This document shows, in pieces, positions 43,019-51,683 of a stretch of 64,000 nucleotides of DNA. The stretch's first letter is position 1. Each line of letters begins with the position of its first letter. Where the stretch lies: the NCBI RefSeq assembly GCF_041154505.1, contig NZ_AP028672.1, forward strand, positions 2,374,001 to 2,438,000. The letters are read 5' to 3'. A program made the translations under genes and the position numbers. Under the pieces are notes generated by a model that ran no database searches, was not told where the DNA came from, and was given only the letters and a program-made list of their open reading frames with translations. Source of the DNA: Acidovorax sp. A79 (GTDB lineage Bacteria; Pseudomonadota; Gammaproteobacteria; Burkholderiales; Burkholderiaceae_C).

Positions 43019-43510
43019 TCAGTGTTTGTGCTCATGCGCCTTGGCGCCGCCGGGCGCCGACGTGCCCACGGGCACGCTCAGTTCCAGCTTGCTCTCCGCG
43101 CCCTTGGCGTCCTGGAACACCAGCGTGATGGGCACCGAGCTGTCCTTGGCCAGCGGGGCCCTCAGGTCCAGCAGCATGACGTGGTAGCCACCGGGCTTGA
43201 GCTCCACGGTCTTGCCCGCGGGCAGGTCCAGCGCGGGCACGGCGCGCATCTTCATCACGTCGCCTTCCATTTTCATCTCGTGCACCTCGGTGACGCCCGC
43301 AGCGGGCGACTCGGCGCGCACCAGGCGGGCGCCGTCCCGGGCGGTCAGCTGCATGAAGGCGCCGGTGCCCTTCTGGCCCTGCACGCTGGCGCGCGCCCAG
43401 GCGCCTTCGACCTTGACGGCGGCGGCGGTCTGTGCCCACGCAGCAGGGGCGCTGGCCAAGGTCGCGGCCAGTGTGGAAACGAGGGCGGCGGTGCGAAGCA
43501 GTTTTTTCAT
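43019..43510 (-). CDS. Periplasmic copper chaperone PCu(A)C
   Basis: A 163-residue exported protein with the copper motif H(M)X10MX21HXM: HEMKMEGDVMKM and GGYHVMLLDL are visible, plus a His-rich end (HEHKH). Signal peptide cleaved near AWAQ. It delivers Cu(I) to cytochrome oxidase or handles periplasmic copper. 61 bp downstream of the YcnI-like gene; the group continues with a TonB receptor and DUF2946. Confidence 0.88.
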   Translation of the reverse strand: MKKLLRTAALVSTLAATLASAPAAWAQTAAAVKVEGAWARASVQGQKGTGAFMQLTARDGARLVRAESPAAGVTEVHEMKMEGDVMKMRAVPALDLPAGKTVELKPGGYHVMLLDLRAPLAKDSSVPITLVFQDAKGAESKLELSVPVGTSAPGGAKAHEHKH

Positions 43511-43571
43511 GATGGATGTCTTTCGGATATCAGAAGGAAAATTGGATGGAACAAGCCCGTGGGCCTGACTG

Positions 43572-44132
43572 TCAATGATGGTGGGCAACGCCGCCGCCCG
43601 TGGGCAGAATCTCCAGCGCCGCCGCAGGGGACTTCAGGTCCGAAAGTTTCTGGCCCGCCTTGGGCACGTCAGTCCAGTCGTTCCGGCCTTCGGCGCAGGC
43701 CTGGCGCACGGGCCAGTACACGGTGCCCGCCTGCTCGGGCGCCTGGGCCACGAGCACGAACTCATCGTAGTGCGCGCTTTGCAGCATGTCCTCCGGCGTC
43801 TTGGCCGTCCAGGTGATGCGCACCACGTCCTCGGTGATGCTGCGGCCGTGGCTGGTGTACGGCTGGGCCAGCTTGTCGCGTTGCACATCGAGCGTCCAGC
43901 CCGGCTTGGGCATGGGGCGCGCGCCGCGCATGCCGGCCGGGATGTCCACCGCGATCTGCCGCGTGGGCGACGCGCCGCAGCCGTGGCCGACCTTGAAGCT
44001 CGCCTTGTAGCTGGCGCCCGCCGGGGCCACCTGGTATTCGAGCACCACATGGGCGGATGCAGAGCCCAAAATGCCTGCAGCGCTTAACAGCAAAGCGGTA
44101 GCCGCTATATTTTTCATAGTATTTGATTTCAT
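43572..44132 (-). CDS. YcnI/DUF1775 copper-binding exported protein
   Basis: A 186-residue periplasmic protein whose mature form starts HVVLEYQVAPAG; the N-terminal His after signal cleavage and the VGHGC motif are hallmarks of YcnI, which binds Cu(II). It ends in HHH. ATG at 44132 has AAAGG seven bases upstream. Unusually, the codons for residues ~8-24 of its signal peptide coincide with a copy of dispersed repeat family 2. Confidence 0.85.
   Translation of the reverse strand: MKSNTMKNIAATALLLSAAGILGSASAHVVLEYQVAPAGASYKASFKVGHGCGASPTRQIAVDIPAGMRGARPMPKPGWTLDVQRDKLAQPYTSHGRSITEDVVRITWTAKTPEDMLQSAHYDEFVLVAQAPEQAGTVYWPVRQACAEGRNDWTDVPKAGQKLSDLKSPAAALEILPTGGGVAHHH
44062..44109 (-). repeat. Dispersed repeat family 2, copy 5, inside a signal-peptide coding region
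   Basis: On the minus strand TATAGCGGCTACCGCTT-7 nt-AAGCGCTGCAGGC follows the family layout; 24 of 38 aligned bases match copy 4 at 46582, with the hairpin arms at identical spacing. The reading frame passes through it. Confidence 0.55.
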
Positions 44133-44200
44133 ATTCAGACCTTTCGTTTCAACGATTCATTGCATTCAATACTGGCGCGCCCGAGGCGAGCGCCGCCGCG

Positions 44201-44265
44201 GAACCGGCTTCGCCGGGCCGCTGGAGGCGTCCCCCTTGGGGGATGCGGCGAAGCCGCTCAGGGGG
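44201..44265 (-). repeat. Dispersed GC-rich repeat family 1, copy C
   Basis: Minus strand: CCCCCTGAGCGGCTTCGCCG, CATCCCCC/GGGGGACG hairpin, then CGGCCCGGCGAAGCCGGTTC. It supplies the last Pro codon and TGA of the TonB-dependent receptor gene, as copy A does for the XRE gene. Confidence 0.7.
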
Positions 44266-46561
44266 TTATCTTTAGTTCTGCCATGTAGGTGCGCTGCGGG
44301 TAGGGGTGGAAGTTCCAGAACTGGTAGTTGTTGAGGTTGTCGATGCCCACGGCGGCGCTCACCTGCTTGGTGATCTGGTAGCGCACGCGCACGTCGGTGG
44401 TGAAGTAGCGGCTCGCGCCCTGGTAGGCAAAACCGTTCACATCGGTGTTGTCCAGCGTGCTGTACTGCCTGCCGCTGTAGCGCGCGCCCAGGGTGTACGA
44501 CCATTTGTCGTCCGGCCGGTACGTGGCCACGGCACTCGCGCGCCACTCGGGGATGCGCGGCTGCCACTTGCCCACGCTGGCGGGGAACTTGTCGTTGCGG
44601 GTGATCCTGGAGTCCGTCCAGGTCAGGCTTGACCCGAGGTCGAGCCCACGCAGAAGCACATTGGCGGCCTGGTACGACAGCTCGATGCCCTTGGTGCGGA
44701 TGGCGTCCACGTTCTGCACGTTGGTCACGTTGGGCGTGACGAGCACGTTGGTCTGCGAATACAGCGCGTCCCTGGTGCGCTCAAAGAACGCGGTCAGGCG
44801 CAGCAGCCCGCTGCCCATGTCCCGCTCGGCCGTGAGCTCGGTGGTCCAGCTCTTTTCGGGTTTCAGGTTCGGGTCGTTGTTGATGAGCGTGCCGCTGCCG
44901 CTGATGCCCCCCTGGTACAGCTCGGCCACGGTGGGCATGCGCACCGCGCGGCCGGTGGAGGCTTTCAGCACCCACAGGTCGCTGGCCTGCCAGGCCACGG
45001 CGGCCTTGGGCGAGAAGTACGTCTCGTTGCGCCCGGGGTGGTTCACCGTGGTGGTGGCGTTGCCGGTCTGGCCGTGGCTGGCGCTCCAGCGTTCGGCGCG
45101 GGCGCCCAGGACGGCCTTCCATTGGGGCGCGATCTTCCAGGTGTCTTGCGCCCACAGGCCCAGCAGCTGTGTGTCGCCGTTGAACGCCTGGTTGCGGGCG
45201 CCCGCAGCGCCGTTGATCCAGTTCGCCGTGGCGTTCTCCACCGTGCGCAGCTGGTAGCTGTCGCGCTGCAGGCCGAAGTCCACGATGTGCGCGCCCTGGA
45301 CGCCCTCCGGCCGCCAGGTGCCTTTGGCGGCCAGCGTGTTCCAGCCCGTGCCCTTGCCGTTGACGATGCGGCCCGCGCCGCCATGCAACGCGGCGGGCAT
45401 CGCCACCGTCGCGGCACGCAGGGTGTCGGTCTGGTAGTCGTACAGGCTGGCGGCCACTTCCCAGTCGAACGCGCCCTGCGTGTGGCTCTTGACCGAGAGC
45501 CCGTGCATGAAGTGCGTGAGGTTCTCGTTGGACACATTGAAGTCGGTGGGCGCCAGCGTGTACGAGCGGCCGTTGATGTTGACCGTGCCGCCGTACACCG
45601 CATTGCCGTTGGCGTCGCGCAGGTAGCTGGCGGGGTGCCCTTCGGATTCGTTGTGCCACCAGCCCAGGGTGTAGGCCGCGCGCACGGTGGGCGAGACGTC
45701 GTAGGCGATCTTGGCCTTGATGTGGTCTTGCTGCGTGTGGTACTGCGTGGCCGTGCCCAGCAGGTACCAGGGCTGGTTGCCGCGGTTGTCGCCCAGCACA
45801 GCACCCGTCACCGGTGTGCCTGCATGGCCCACGGCGCCTGCAGACACGAGGCGCGTGGGGAAGGTGAGCGGCTGGCCCTCGCTGTCGGTCTTGTTGAAGT
45901 TGAGGAACCACGACCAGTCGCCATTCTTGTTGCCCACCGAGGCGCTGACCTGCTTGCCCGCGTAGGTGGCGCTGGTGCCGTACAGATCGAACGGCTGGTG
46001 CTGGTAGCTCACCTGCGCATGCGCCTCGAACTTTGTGGGCATGCGCGTCACATAGTCCACCACCGCGCCCACCGAGTTGCCTGCGTAGGCGGCGGAGAAC
46101 GGGCCGTAGAGCACGTCCACGCGCTCAATCTCCTCGGGCGTGACCAGCATCCAGCGCGGCGCGTTGGTGGGGCCGTTGCCCAGGTAGTTGGAGAGCAGGA
46201 TGCCGTCGGCGAACACCATGGACCGCGCCGGGTTGCCCGTGCCCGAGGCGCGGGTGGACAGCACGGCGTGGTTGTAGTCGCCGATGTAGCGCTTGCGCAC
46301 CAGCAGGCTGGGCAGGTACTTGAGGGCGTCTTCGCTGTCGGTGGCGTTGATCGAGTGCTCGATCTGCTCGCGCGTCACGCCCTCGATGGTGGTGGGAATC
46401 TGCGTGGGCAGCGACGTGGGCTGGCCGCCGCGGATGGTGACCACGCCCAGCTCCTTGACGGGCGTGCTGCTGTCAGCGGTCTGGGCCCACGCGGGCACGG
46501 CCCAGGACAGGGCAAGGGGAAAGGCGCCGGCCACGGCCAGCGCCATGCGGCTTTTGCGCAT
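44258..46561 (-). CDS. TonB-dependent outer-membrane receptor, copper-associated by context
   Basis: A 767-residue outer-membrane receptor: signal peptide (cleavage AWAQ|TADS), TonB-box-like GVVTIRG, plug domain (~50-170: DALKYLPSLLVRKR, VDVLYGPFSAAY) and a 22-strand barrel ending in aromatic FHPYPQRTYMAELKITP. The substrate is inferred from neighbours only: YcnI, PCuAC and DUF2946 suggest copper or a copper chelate. It has no attached regulator. Confidence 0.88.
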   Translation of the reverse strand: MRKSRMALAVAGAFPLALSWAVPAWAQTADSSTPVKELGVVTIRGGQPTSLPTQIPTTIEGVTREQIEHSINATDSEDALKYLPSLLVRKRYIGDYNHAVLSTRASGTGNPARSMVFADGILLSNYLGNGPTNAPRWMLVTPEEIERVDVLYGPFSAAYAGNSVGAVVDYVTRMPTKFEAHAQVSYQHQPFDLYGTSATYAGKQVSASVGNKNGDWSWFLNFNKTDSEGQPLTFPTRLVSAGAVGHAGTPVTGAVLGDNRGNQPWYLLGTATQYHTQQDHIKAKIAYDVSPTVRAAYTLGWWHNESEGHPASYLRDANGNAVYGGTVNINGRSYTLAPTDFNVSNENLTHFMHGLSVKSHTQGAFDWEVAASLYDYQTDTLRAATVAMPAALHGGAGRIVNGKGTGWNTLAAKGTWRPEGVQGAHIVDFGLQRDSYQLRTVENATANWINGAAGARNQAFNGDTQLLGLWAQDTWKIAPQWKAVLGARAERWSASHGQTGNATTTVNHPGRNETYFSPKAAVAWQASDLWVLKASTGRAVRMPTVAELYQGGISGSGTLINNDPNLKPEKSWTTELTAERDMGSGLLRLTAFFERTRDALYSQTNVLVTPNVTNVQNVDAIRTKGIELSYQAANVLLRGLDLGSSLTWTDSRITRNDKFPASVGKWQPRIPEWRASAVATYRPDDKWSYTLGARYSGRQYSTLDNTDVNGFAYQGASRYFTTDVRVRYQITKQVSAAVGIDNLNNYQFWNFHPYPQRTYMAELKITP

Positions 46562-46581
46562 GGGAACTCCTGAATTTCAAG

Positions 46582-46639
46582 CCAAATAGGCCGTCAGCGC
46601 TTACTCATCAAGCGCGAACAGCTATCAAACAAATAGCAA
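46582..46639 (-). repeat. Dispersed repeat family 2, copy 4
   Basis: Minus strand: GATAGCTGTTCGCGCTT-7 nt-AAGCGCTGACGGCC, preceded by TGCTATTTGTTT. It lies between the DUF2946 gene and the TonB receptor gene and may influence their shared transcript. Confidence 0.7.
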
Positions 46640-46641
46640 TT

Positions 46642-47010
46642 TCAGGAGAAAGCGGGGGGCCCGCGCGGCGGCAGCGGCGCGGCGGTGCGCGCAGCGATGT
46701 GCGCGGCGGGGATGGGGCGCAGGGCGTGCGCCAGGGGGTGAACCACAGGCAGCCGGGCCTGGGACACGGGAGGTGGAGCGCCGACATGCGCGCACAGGGG
46801 GCAATCCAGCGTGTGGCTGGACATCTCCTGCATGCCATCGTCGGTCTTGACCAGCAGCTTGATCGCGCCCGATCCCGAGCAGATCAGCTCCATCGCCTGG
46901 GGGTTGACCAGGGGCGAGGCCACGGCCACGCCGATGGACAGGACAAACCACGCCAGCACAAGGCGGGCGAGCCAGCGAAGGCCGCGGATGGTTTGCAGGG
47001 AGGAAGGCAT
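46642..47010 (-). CDS. DUF2946 family exported protein
   Basis: A 122-residue protein with an N-terminal hydrophobic segment (~17-38) and the DUF2946 CPLCAH motif near residue 80, followed by a Pro/His-rich tail. Family members commonly lie in copper or TonB-receptor operons and are predicted periplasmic metal-related proteins. It is the first gene of the copper group. ATG at 47010 with AGGAAGG nearby. Confidence 0.75.
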   Translation of the reverse strand: MPSSLQTIRGLRWLARLVLAWFVLSIGVAVASPLVNPQAMELICSGSGAIKLLVKTDDGMQEMSSHTLDCPLCAHVGAPPPVSQARLPVVHPLAHALRPIPAAHIAARTAAPLPPRGPPAFS

Positions 47011-47133
47011 GGCAGGGTGATTGTAGGTGGCCCGGCCCCGGCCGCCTTGATCAGGGTCATCTGCGCGACGGACGCGGCAGGAGCGCCCGCCTACCATGCG
47101 CCTGTCATCCACAACTACAAAGGAGACTCCACC

Positions 47134-47772
47134 ATGCTCACACTCTGCGGCTTTTCCGCCAGCAACTACTACAACAAGGCCAAGCTCGCCCTGCTCGAAA
47201 AGGGCCTGCCCTTCACCGAGGAGCTGGCCTGGGTCGGCGAGACCGACCGCAGCGCCAGCCCGCTGGGCAAGGTGCCCTACCTGCGCACCCCCCACGGGCC
47301 ACTGTGCGAATCGGCCGTGATCGCCGACTACATCGAGATGGCCCACCCCCAGCCCGCCCTGCTGCCCGCGGACCCCTATCAGGCCGCCAAGGTGCGCGAG
47401 CTGATCACGTTCCTGGAACTGCACCTGGAGCTGGTGGCGCGCAACCTGTACCCCCAGGCCTTCTTTGGCGGCAGCGTGAGCGAGGCCGCCCGCGACAAGG
47501 TGGGCGCGCAGCTGGAGAAGAACATCGCGGCGTTCGGCCAGCTGGCGAAATTCAGCCCTTACGTGGCGGGCGACACGTTCACCATGGCCGATTGCGCGGC
47601 CATCGTTCACCTGCCACTGGTGAGCTCGGCCACCAAGATCATCTATGGCCGCGACTACCTGGCCGCGCTGCCCGTGCGCGACTACCTCGCGCGCATGGCC
47701 GAACGACCGCACGTGCAGCGCGTGAACGCCGACCGCAAGACGAACACCGCCGACATGCTGGCGAGGAAGTGA
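47134..47772 (+). CDS. Glutathione S-transferase
   Basis: A 212-residue GST with N-terminal CGFSASNYYNKAKLALLEK, GKVPYL (cis-Pro), CESAVIADYIE, and a helical C-terminal domain. AAGGAG precedes the ATG at 47134. It is probably monocistronic; a family 1 repeat follows the stop. Substrate unknown. Confidence 0.88.
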   Translation: MLTLCGFSASNYYNKAKLALLEKGLPFTEELAWVGETDRSASPLGKVPYLRTPHGPLCESAVIADYIEMAHPQPALLPADPYQAAKVRELITFLELHLELVARNLYPQAFFGGSVSEAARDKVGAQLEKNIAAFGQLAKFSPYVAGDTFTMADCAAIVHLPLVSSATKIIYGRDYLAALPVRDYLARMAERPHVQRVNADRKTNTADMLARK

Positions 47773-47785
47773 AGCTTGAGCGAAG

Positions 47786-47872
47786 CCCCCTGAGCCGCTG
47801 CGCGGCTTCCCCCGGAGGGGGATGCACCCGGTGGACCGGTCAAGCCGGATCCACGGGTGCACTGGCATGGGG
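47786..47872 (+). repeat. Dispersed GC-rich repeat family 1, copy B
   Basis: Almost identical to copy A at 28123: CCCCCTGAGCCGCTGCGCGG, CTTCCCCC/AGGGGGA hairpin, GCACCCGGTGG...CCACGGGTGC. It begins 14 bp after the GST stop codon, in the gap between convergent genes, so it may act as a bidirectional terminator. Confidence 0.75.
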
Positions 47873-47956
47873 CCGCACCAGTTTCACGCGGCTGTGGATG
47901 TTGGCGCGGACGGGAGCGAAGGGGCGCGGGCACTGCGCGCCGCGTGCAGCTGGTGG

Positions 47957-48766
47957 TCAGAACTTGGGGGCGCGCTTCTCGCGCAGGGACGCCACGCCCT
48001 CGCGGGCGTCGGGGCCGCCAAAGCCCATGAATTCGAGCGCCAGCGAGGTTTCGAACATCGGGCCCGCCTGGCGCAGCCACTGGTTGAGCGCATGCTTGGT
48101 CCAGCGGATGGCGGTCTGCGAGCCGGCCGCCAGCCGGTCGGCCACCTCGTAGGCGCGCGGCAGCAGCTCGGCCTCGTCCACGGCCAGCGATACGAGGCCG
48201 ATGCGCTCGGCCTCCTCGCCGCTCACCGGGTCGCACAGCAGCAGGTAGTACTTGGCCTTGGCCATGCTGCACAGCAGCGGCCACACGATGGCCGCGTGGT
48301 CGCCGGCCGCCACGCCCAGGCGGGTGTGGCCGTCCACGATCTTCGCGCCACGCGCCGCGATGGAGATGTCGGCCAGCAGGCCCGCCACCAGGCCCGCGCC
48401 CACGGCCGGGCCGTGGATGGCCGAGACGATGGGCTTGTCGCAGTGCACGATGTTGTAGACCAGGTCGCGCGCTTCCTTCCAGATGCGGCAGCGCAACTCG
48501 AAATCCTCGGTCATGTCCTGCACCATGGCCAGGTCGCCCCCGCCCGAGAAGCCCGCGCCTTCGCCGCGCAGCACGGCGCAGCGGACGCTGTCGTCGTCGC
48601 TCACGTCGCGCCAGACCCCGCACAGCTCGCGGTGGCCCACATGGCCCGCCGTGGGCAGCTTGCCGTTCAGCGCGCGCATCTGGATGTCCAGCACCGCGCC
48701 ATCGGCGCCGCGGCGGGTGATGTTCAGCGTCTCGTAGCGCTGGTAGTCGGGGAAAGGAGCAGGCAT
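47957..48766 (-). CDS. Enoyl-CoA hydratase/isomerase family protein
   Basis: A 269-residue crotonase-fold enzyme: oxyanion-hole segments [12 protein letters not shown] and [16 protein letters not shown] are clear. The position of the second catalytic Glu (usually GLPE) reads RLGVAAGD, so typical hydratase chemistry is doubtful and a thioesterase, decarboxylase or isomerase reaction is possible. ATG at 48766. Divergent from the VOC protein. Confidence 0.82.
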   Translation of the reverse strand: MPAPFPDYQRYETLNITRRGADGAVLDIQMRALNGKLPTAGHVGHRELCGVWRDVSDDDSVRCAVLRGEGAGFSGGGDLAMVQDMTEDFELRCRIWKEARDLVYNIVHCDKPIVSAIHGPAVGAGLVAGLLADISIAARGAKIVDGHTRLGVAAGDHAAIVWPLLCSMAKAKYYLLLCDPVSGEEAERIGLVSLAVDEAELLPRAYEVADRLAAGSQTAIRWTKHALNQWLRQAGPMFETSLALEFMGFGGPDAREGVASLREKRAPKF

Positions 48767-48879
48767 GGCGGTGTGCGCGCGGCAAGCGCGGTGCAGTTGG
48801 GGAAGATGCGGCATTGTGGCGCGGGGGCGGCGGCGCCGGAACCCGTGCGTGGCGCAAATCCCGCTGCTATCCTGTGCGC

Positions 48880-49293
48880 ATGCGCAGCCTCTTTCACCTC
48901 GCCTTTCACGTCACCGACCTGGACGCCGCGCGCCGCTTCTACGGCGGCGTGCTGGGGTGCCAGGAGGGCCGAAGCACCGACACCTGGGTGGACTTCGACT
49001 TCTTTGGCCACCAGATCTCCCTGCACCTGGGAGCGCCTTTCGCCAGCGCCCCCACCGGCCACGTGGGAAACCACATGGTGCCCATGCCGCATTTCGGCGC
49101 CATCCTGGAGCTGCCCGAGTGGCATGCGCTGGCCGCACGGCTGAAGGCGGCAGGCACGGCCTTCGTGCTGGAGCCGCAGGTACGCTTCGAGGGCGAGCCC
49201 GGCGAGCAATGGACCATGTTCTTCCACGACCCGAGCGGCAACCCGATCGAGATCAAGGGTTTCCGGTCGCTCGATGGGGTGTACGCCGCGTGA
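48880..49293 (+). CDS. VOC-family (glyoxalase/dioxygenase-like) protein
   Basis: A 137-residue VOC-superfamily protein with two beta-alpha-beta-beta-beta modules: [23 protein letters not shown] first, and [15 protein letters not shown] last. Metal ligands H and E are in place. Function unassigned. Its stop overlaps the GTG start of the MarC gene (GTGA). Confidence 0.85.
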   Translation: MRSLFHLAFHVTDLDAARRFYGGVLGCQEGRSTDTWVDFDFFGHQISLHLGAPFASAPTGHVGNHMVPMPHFGAILELPEWHALAARLKAAGTAFVLEPQVRFEGEPGEQWTMFFHDPSGNPIEIKGFRSLDGVYAA

Positions 49294-49883
49294 GCTACAC
49301 CTTCGCGTCCGCCACCATCCTGCTCCTGCTGATCACGGATCCGCTGGGCAACATCCCCATCTTCGCCAATGCCCTGCGCGGCGTGGCCCCCGAGCGCCGC
49401 GCCCGCGTGATCCTGCGGGAGGTGCTGATCGCATTCGCGCTGCTGCTGGTGTTCCTGTTCTTCGGGGCCCAGTTCCTGCAGGTCATGAACCTGAGCGACC
49501 TGTCGCTGCAGATCGCGGGCGCGGTCGTGCTGTTCCTGATCGCGCTGCGCATGATCTTTCCGCCGGACACCGGGCCGCAGACCGAGCTGCCCGGAGAACC
49601 CCTGATCGTGCCGCTGGCCATCCCCGCGCTGGCGGGGCCGTCGGCCATGGCCACGGTGATGCTGCTCGTGGCCCAGGCGCCCGAGCGGCGGCTGGAATGG
49701 GTGGGCGCGCTGTGCGTGACCATGGCGGTGTGCGCGGTCGTGCTGCTGATGGCCGAGCGCATCCAGCGCCTGCTGGGCGAACGCGTGGTCATGGCCTTCG
49801 AGCGCCTCATGGGGCTGATCCTGGTGGCCATCTCCGTGGAGATGCTCATTCGCGGCATCAAGCAGCTCGCCCACCAGCTGTAG
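49290..49883 (+). CDS. MarC-family inner-membrane protein
   Basis: A 197-residue protein, the standard MarC/YhgN length, with six helices and the signatures LLLLITDPLGNIPIF and IPLAIPALAGPSAM-like PLAIPALAGPSAMATVM. Start is a GTG overlapping the VOC stop by 4 bp. Despite the name there is no proven role in antibiotic resistance; function unknown. Confidence 0.88.
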   Translation: MSYTFASATILLLLITDPLGNIPIFANALRGVAPERRARVILREVLIAFALLLVFLFFGAQFLQVMNLSDLSLQIAGAVVLFLIALRMIFPPDTGPQTELPGEPLIVPLAIPALAGPSAMATVMLLVAQAPERRLEWVGALCVTMAVCAVVLLMAERIQRLLGERVVMAFERLMGLILVAISVEMLIRGIKQLAHQL

Positions 49884-49940
49884 CCACGGCGGCGCTCCGG
49901 GCGCACCAGGAGCGCCGCGCCGAGGCGGCGCGCCGCCCCC

Positions 49941-50486
49941 TCAGCGGCGCTGCAGCAACGGGATCGTGCCGAGGGCAAAGACCGAGTTGGGCACCCCGAC
50001 CCGCGCCATCAGGGGGCGGGGCTTGGCGCTCAGCTTGGGCCGCGGGGCCGCGGGCACGGCCTCTTGCGGGACCACGCCCTTCTCCAGCTGCTGGGCAACG
50101 AGGTCCTGCAGGGTGACCGACTGCAGGTATTCCATCACCCGGGCGTTGAAGGTGGACCACAGCTCACCCGTCATCGACTTCACCTGCGCGGCCTGGCCGG
50201 GCGCCATGTTCTGGATGTCATCGGCCTTCAGGTTCTCGACCGCCAGGATGATCTCGGCCACGGAAATCTCGTCCGTGTTGCGTGCGAGGGTATAGCCGCC
50301 TCCGGGGCCGCGCGTGCTATCCACGAGCCCGGCGCGCCGCAGCGCACTGAACAGCTGCTCCAGGTAAGACAGCGAGGTGCCCTGGCGCGCGCTGATCGTC
50401 GACAGGGCCACGGGCCGCATTTTCTGGCGCAGGGCCAGATCGGTCATGGCCGAGACTGCGAGTTGTCCTCTGGTGGTGATCCGCAT
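49941..50486 (-). CDS. Rrf2/IscR-like regulator without iron-sulfur ligands
   Basis: A 181-residue Rrf2-family protein with the IscR N-terminus MRITTRGQLAVSAMTDLAL, winged HTH containing SLSYLEQLFSALRRAGLV and RGPGGGYTLAR. The three cysteines that bind the 2Fe-2S cluster in IscR are absent; in fact the protein has no cysteine at all. It must therefore sense something else or act constitutively like apo-IscR. AAGGAG precedes the ATG. No isc genes are adjacent; it is divergent from the LysR-type gene. Confidence 0.85.
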   Translation of the reverse strand: MRITTRGQLAVSAMTDLALRQKMRPVALSTISARQGTSLSYLEQLFSALRRAGLVDSTRGPGGGYTLARNTDEISVAEIILAVENLKADDIQNMAPGQAAQVKSMTGELWSTFNARVMEYLQSVTLQDLVAQQLEKGVVPQEAVPAAPRPKLSAKPRPLMARVGVPNSVFALGTIPLLQRR

Positions 50487-50573
50487 CTTTGACTCCTTGT
50501 GAACGGTGTATGGCCAGGGTTCGGTGCCCGAAGGGGCGTTCCGCGATCTGTCCATGAACGTACTGTAGGGATC

Positions 50574-50629
50574 TTGACACTTCGCGTATATTCGATTTAT
50601 CGAGATTTTTACTTCGATTTTTACGAAGT
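50574..50629 (+). promoter_or_regulatory. Promoter and dyads of the NhaR-like gene
   Basis: TTGACA at 50574-50579 is a consensus -35; the -10 is less clear (TTTATC at 50596). Two palindromes follow: TCGAT-TT-ATCGA (50592-50603) and ACTTCG-7 nt-CGAAGT (50611-50629). The second has the partial-dyad form used by LysR-type proteins and ends just before the AAGGAG of the gene. Confidence 0.5.
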
Positions 50630-50643
50630 ATCAAGGAGACGGC

Positions 50644-51540
50644 ATGAACTTCAAGCACCTGCGCTACTTCTGGACCACGGCCAAGGCGGGCGGCATCATG
50701 CGCGCCGGCGAGCAGCTCAACACCACGCCGCAGACGCTGTCGGGCCAGATCAAGCAGCTGGAGGAATGGCTGGGCCACGACCTGTTCAAGAAGCGCGGCC
50801 GGGGGCTGGAGCTGACCAGCGAAGGCCGCGTGGCGCTGGGCTATGCGGAGCAGATCTTCGCGCTGGGCGACGAGCTGGAAAAGTCCATCCGCCTGGCGCG
50901 CGGGCAGTCGCGCCCGCTGGAGTTCCGCGTGGGCGTGGCGGATTCGGTGGCCAAATCGGTCGCCTACCGCCTGCTGGAGCCGGCAATGGGCCTGGCCGAA
51001 CAGGTGCACATGACCTGCCACGAGGGCAAGTTCCCCGAGCTGGTGGCGCAGCTGAGCCTGAACCGGCTGGACCTGGTGCTGGCGGACGAGCCGGTGTCCA
51101 AGAAGATCGGCGTCAAGGCCTTCAACCACGGCCTGGGCACCAGCTCCATGAGCTTCTTCTGCGCACCGGCCCTGCGCAGCCAGCTGCAAGGACCCTTCCC
51201 CAAGTGCCTGCATGGCGCGCCGATGCTGATCCAGGGGCCCATGTCCTCGGTGCGCCAGCAGCTCGATCACTGGTTCAACAAGCACCAGCTGCAGCCACGC
51301 CTGGTGGGGGAGTTCGACGACAGCGCGCTGATGAACGCCTTCGGGCGCGAGGGGCGCGGGGTGTTCACCTCGCCCACGGTGCTGGAGGAGGAGACGCAGG
51401 CCCAGTTCGGGGTCGAGGTGATCGGGCGCTCCACGGAGCTGGTCGAGGAGTTCTTCGCGATCTCGGTGGAGCGGCGCATCAGCCACCCCTGCGTGGCGGC
51501 CATCACCAAGGCGGCCCGGTCCGACCTGTTCGCTGCGTAA
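50644..51540 (+). CDS. nhaR: NhaR-like LysR-type regulator
   Basis: A 298-residue LysR protein resembling NhaR: MNFKHLRYFWTTAKAGGIMRAGEQLNTTPQTLSGQI (first 36 residues, read in parts) is the NhaR HTH, with a periplasmic-binding-like effector domain after ~95. E. coli NhaR responds to Na+ and activates nhaA and osmC. No nhaA is adjacent here. AAGGAG precedes the ATG. A family 1 repeat follows its stop. Confidence 0.82.
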   Translation: MNFKHLRYFWTTAKAGGIMRAGEQLNTTPQTLSGQIKQLEEWLGHDLFKKRGRGLELTSEGRVALGYAEQIFALGDELEKSIRLARGQSRPLEFRVGVADSVAKSVAYRLLEPAMGLAEQVHMTCHEGKFPELVAQLSLNRLDLVLADEPVSKKIGVKAFNHGLGTSSMSFFCAPALRSQLQGPFPKCLHGAPMLIQGPMSSVRQQLDHWFNKHQLQPRLVGEFDDSALMNAFGREGRGVFTSPTVLEEETQAQFGVEVIGRSTELVEEFFAISVERRISHPCVAAITKAARSDLFAA

Positions 51541-51546
51541 TGGGGT

Positions 51547-51620
51547 AGCCCCTCTGAGCCGCTTCGCGTCTTCCCCCCAGAGGGGGGACGCCCCCAGCGC
51601 GGCGGGGCGGCCCTTGCGCG
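51547..51620 (+). repeat. Dispersed GC-rich repeat family 1, copy D
   Basis: GCCCCTCTGAGCCGCTTCGCG, TCTTCCCCCC-AGA-GGGGGGACG hairpin, then GCGCGGCGGGGCGGCCC. It differs from A and B in the second half. It lies just after the NhaR-like gene and before the convergent kinase gene. Confidence 0.65.
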
Positions 51621-51683
51621 GGGGCACTCGCCCAGGTCGCGCCAGTTTCCTGACGCTGCGACTATTGCCACGCTCCCCTTACA

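Noticed and set aside
44258..46561. Receptor as a siderophore or vitamin B12 receptor
   Set aside because: No Fur-box-like site, siderophore or cobalamin genes nearby; the copper context is stronger, though still only contextual.
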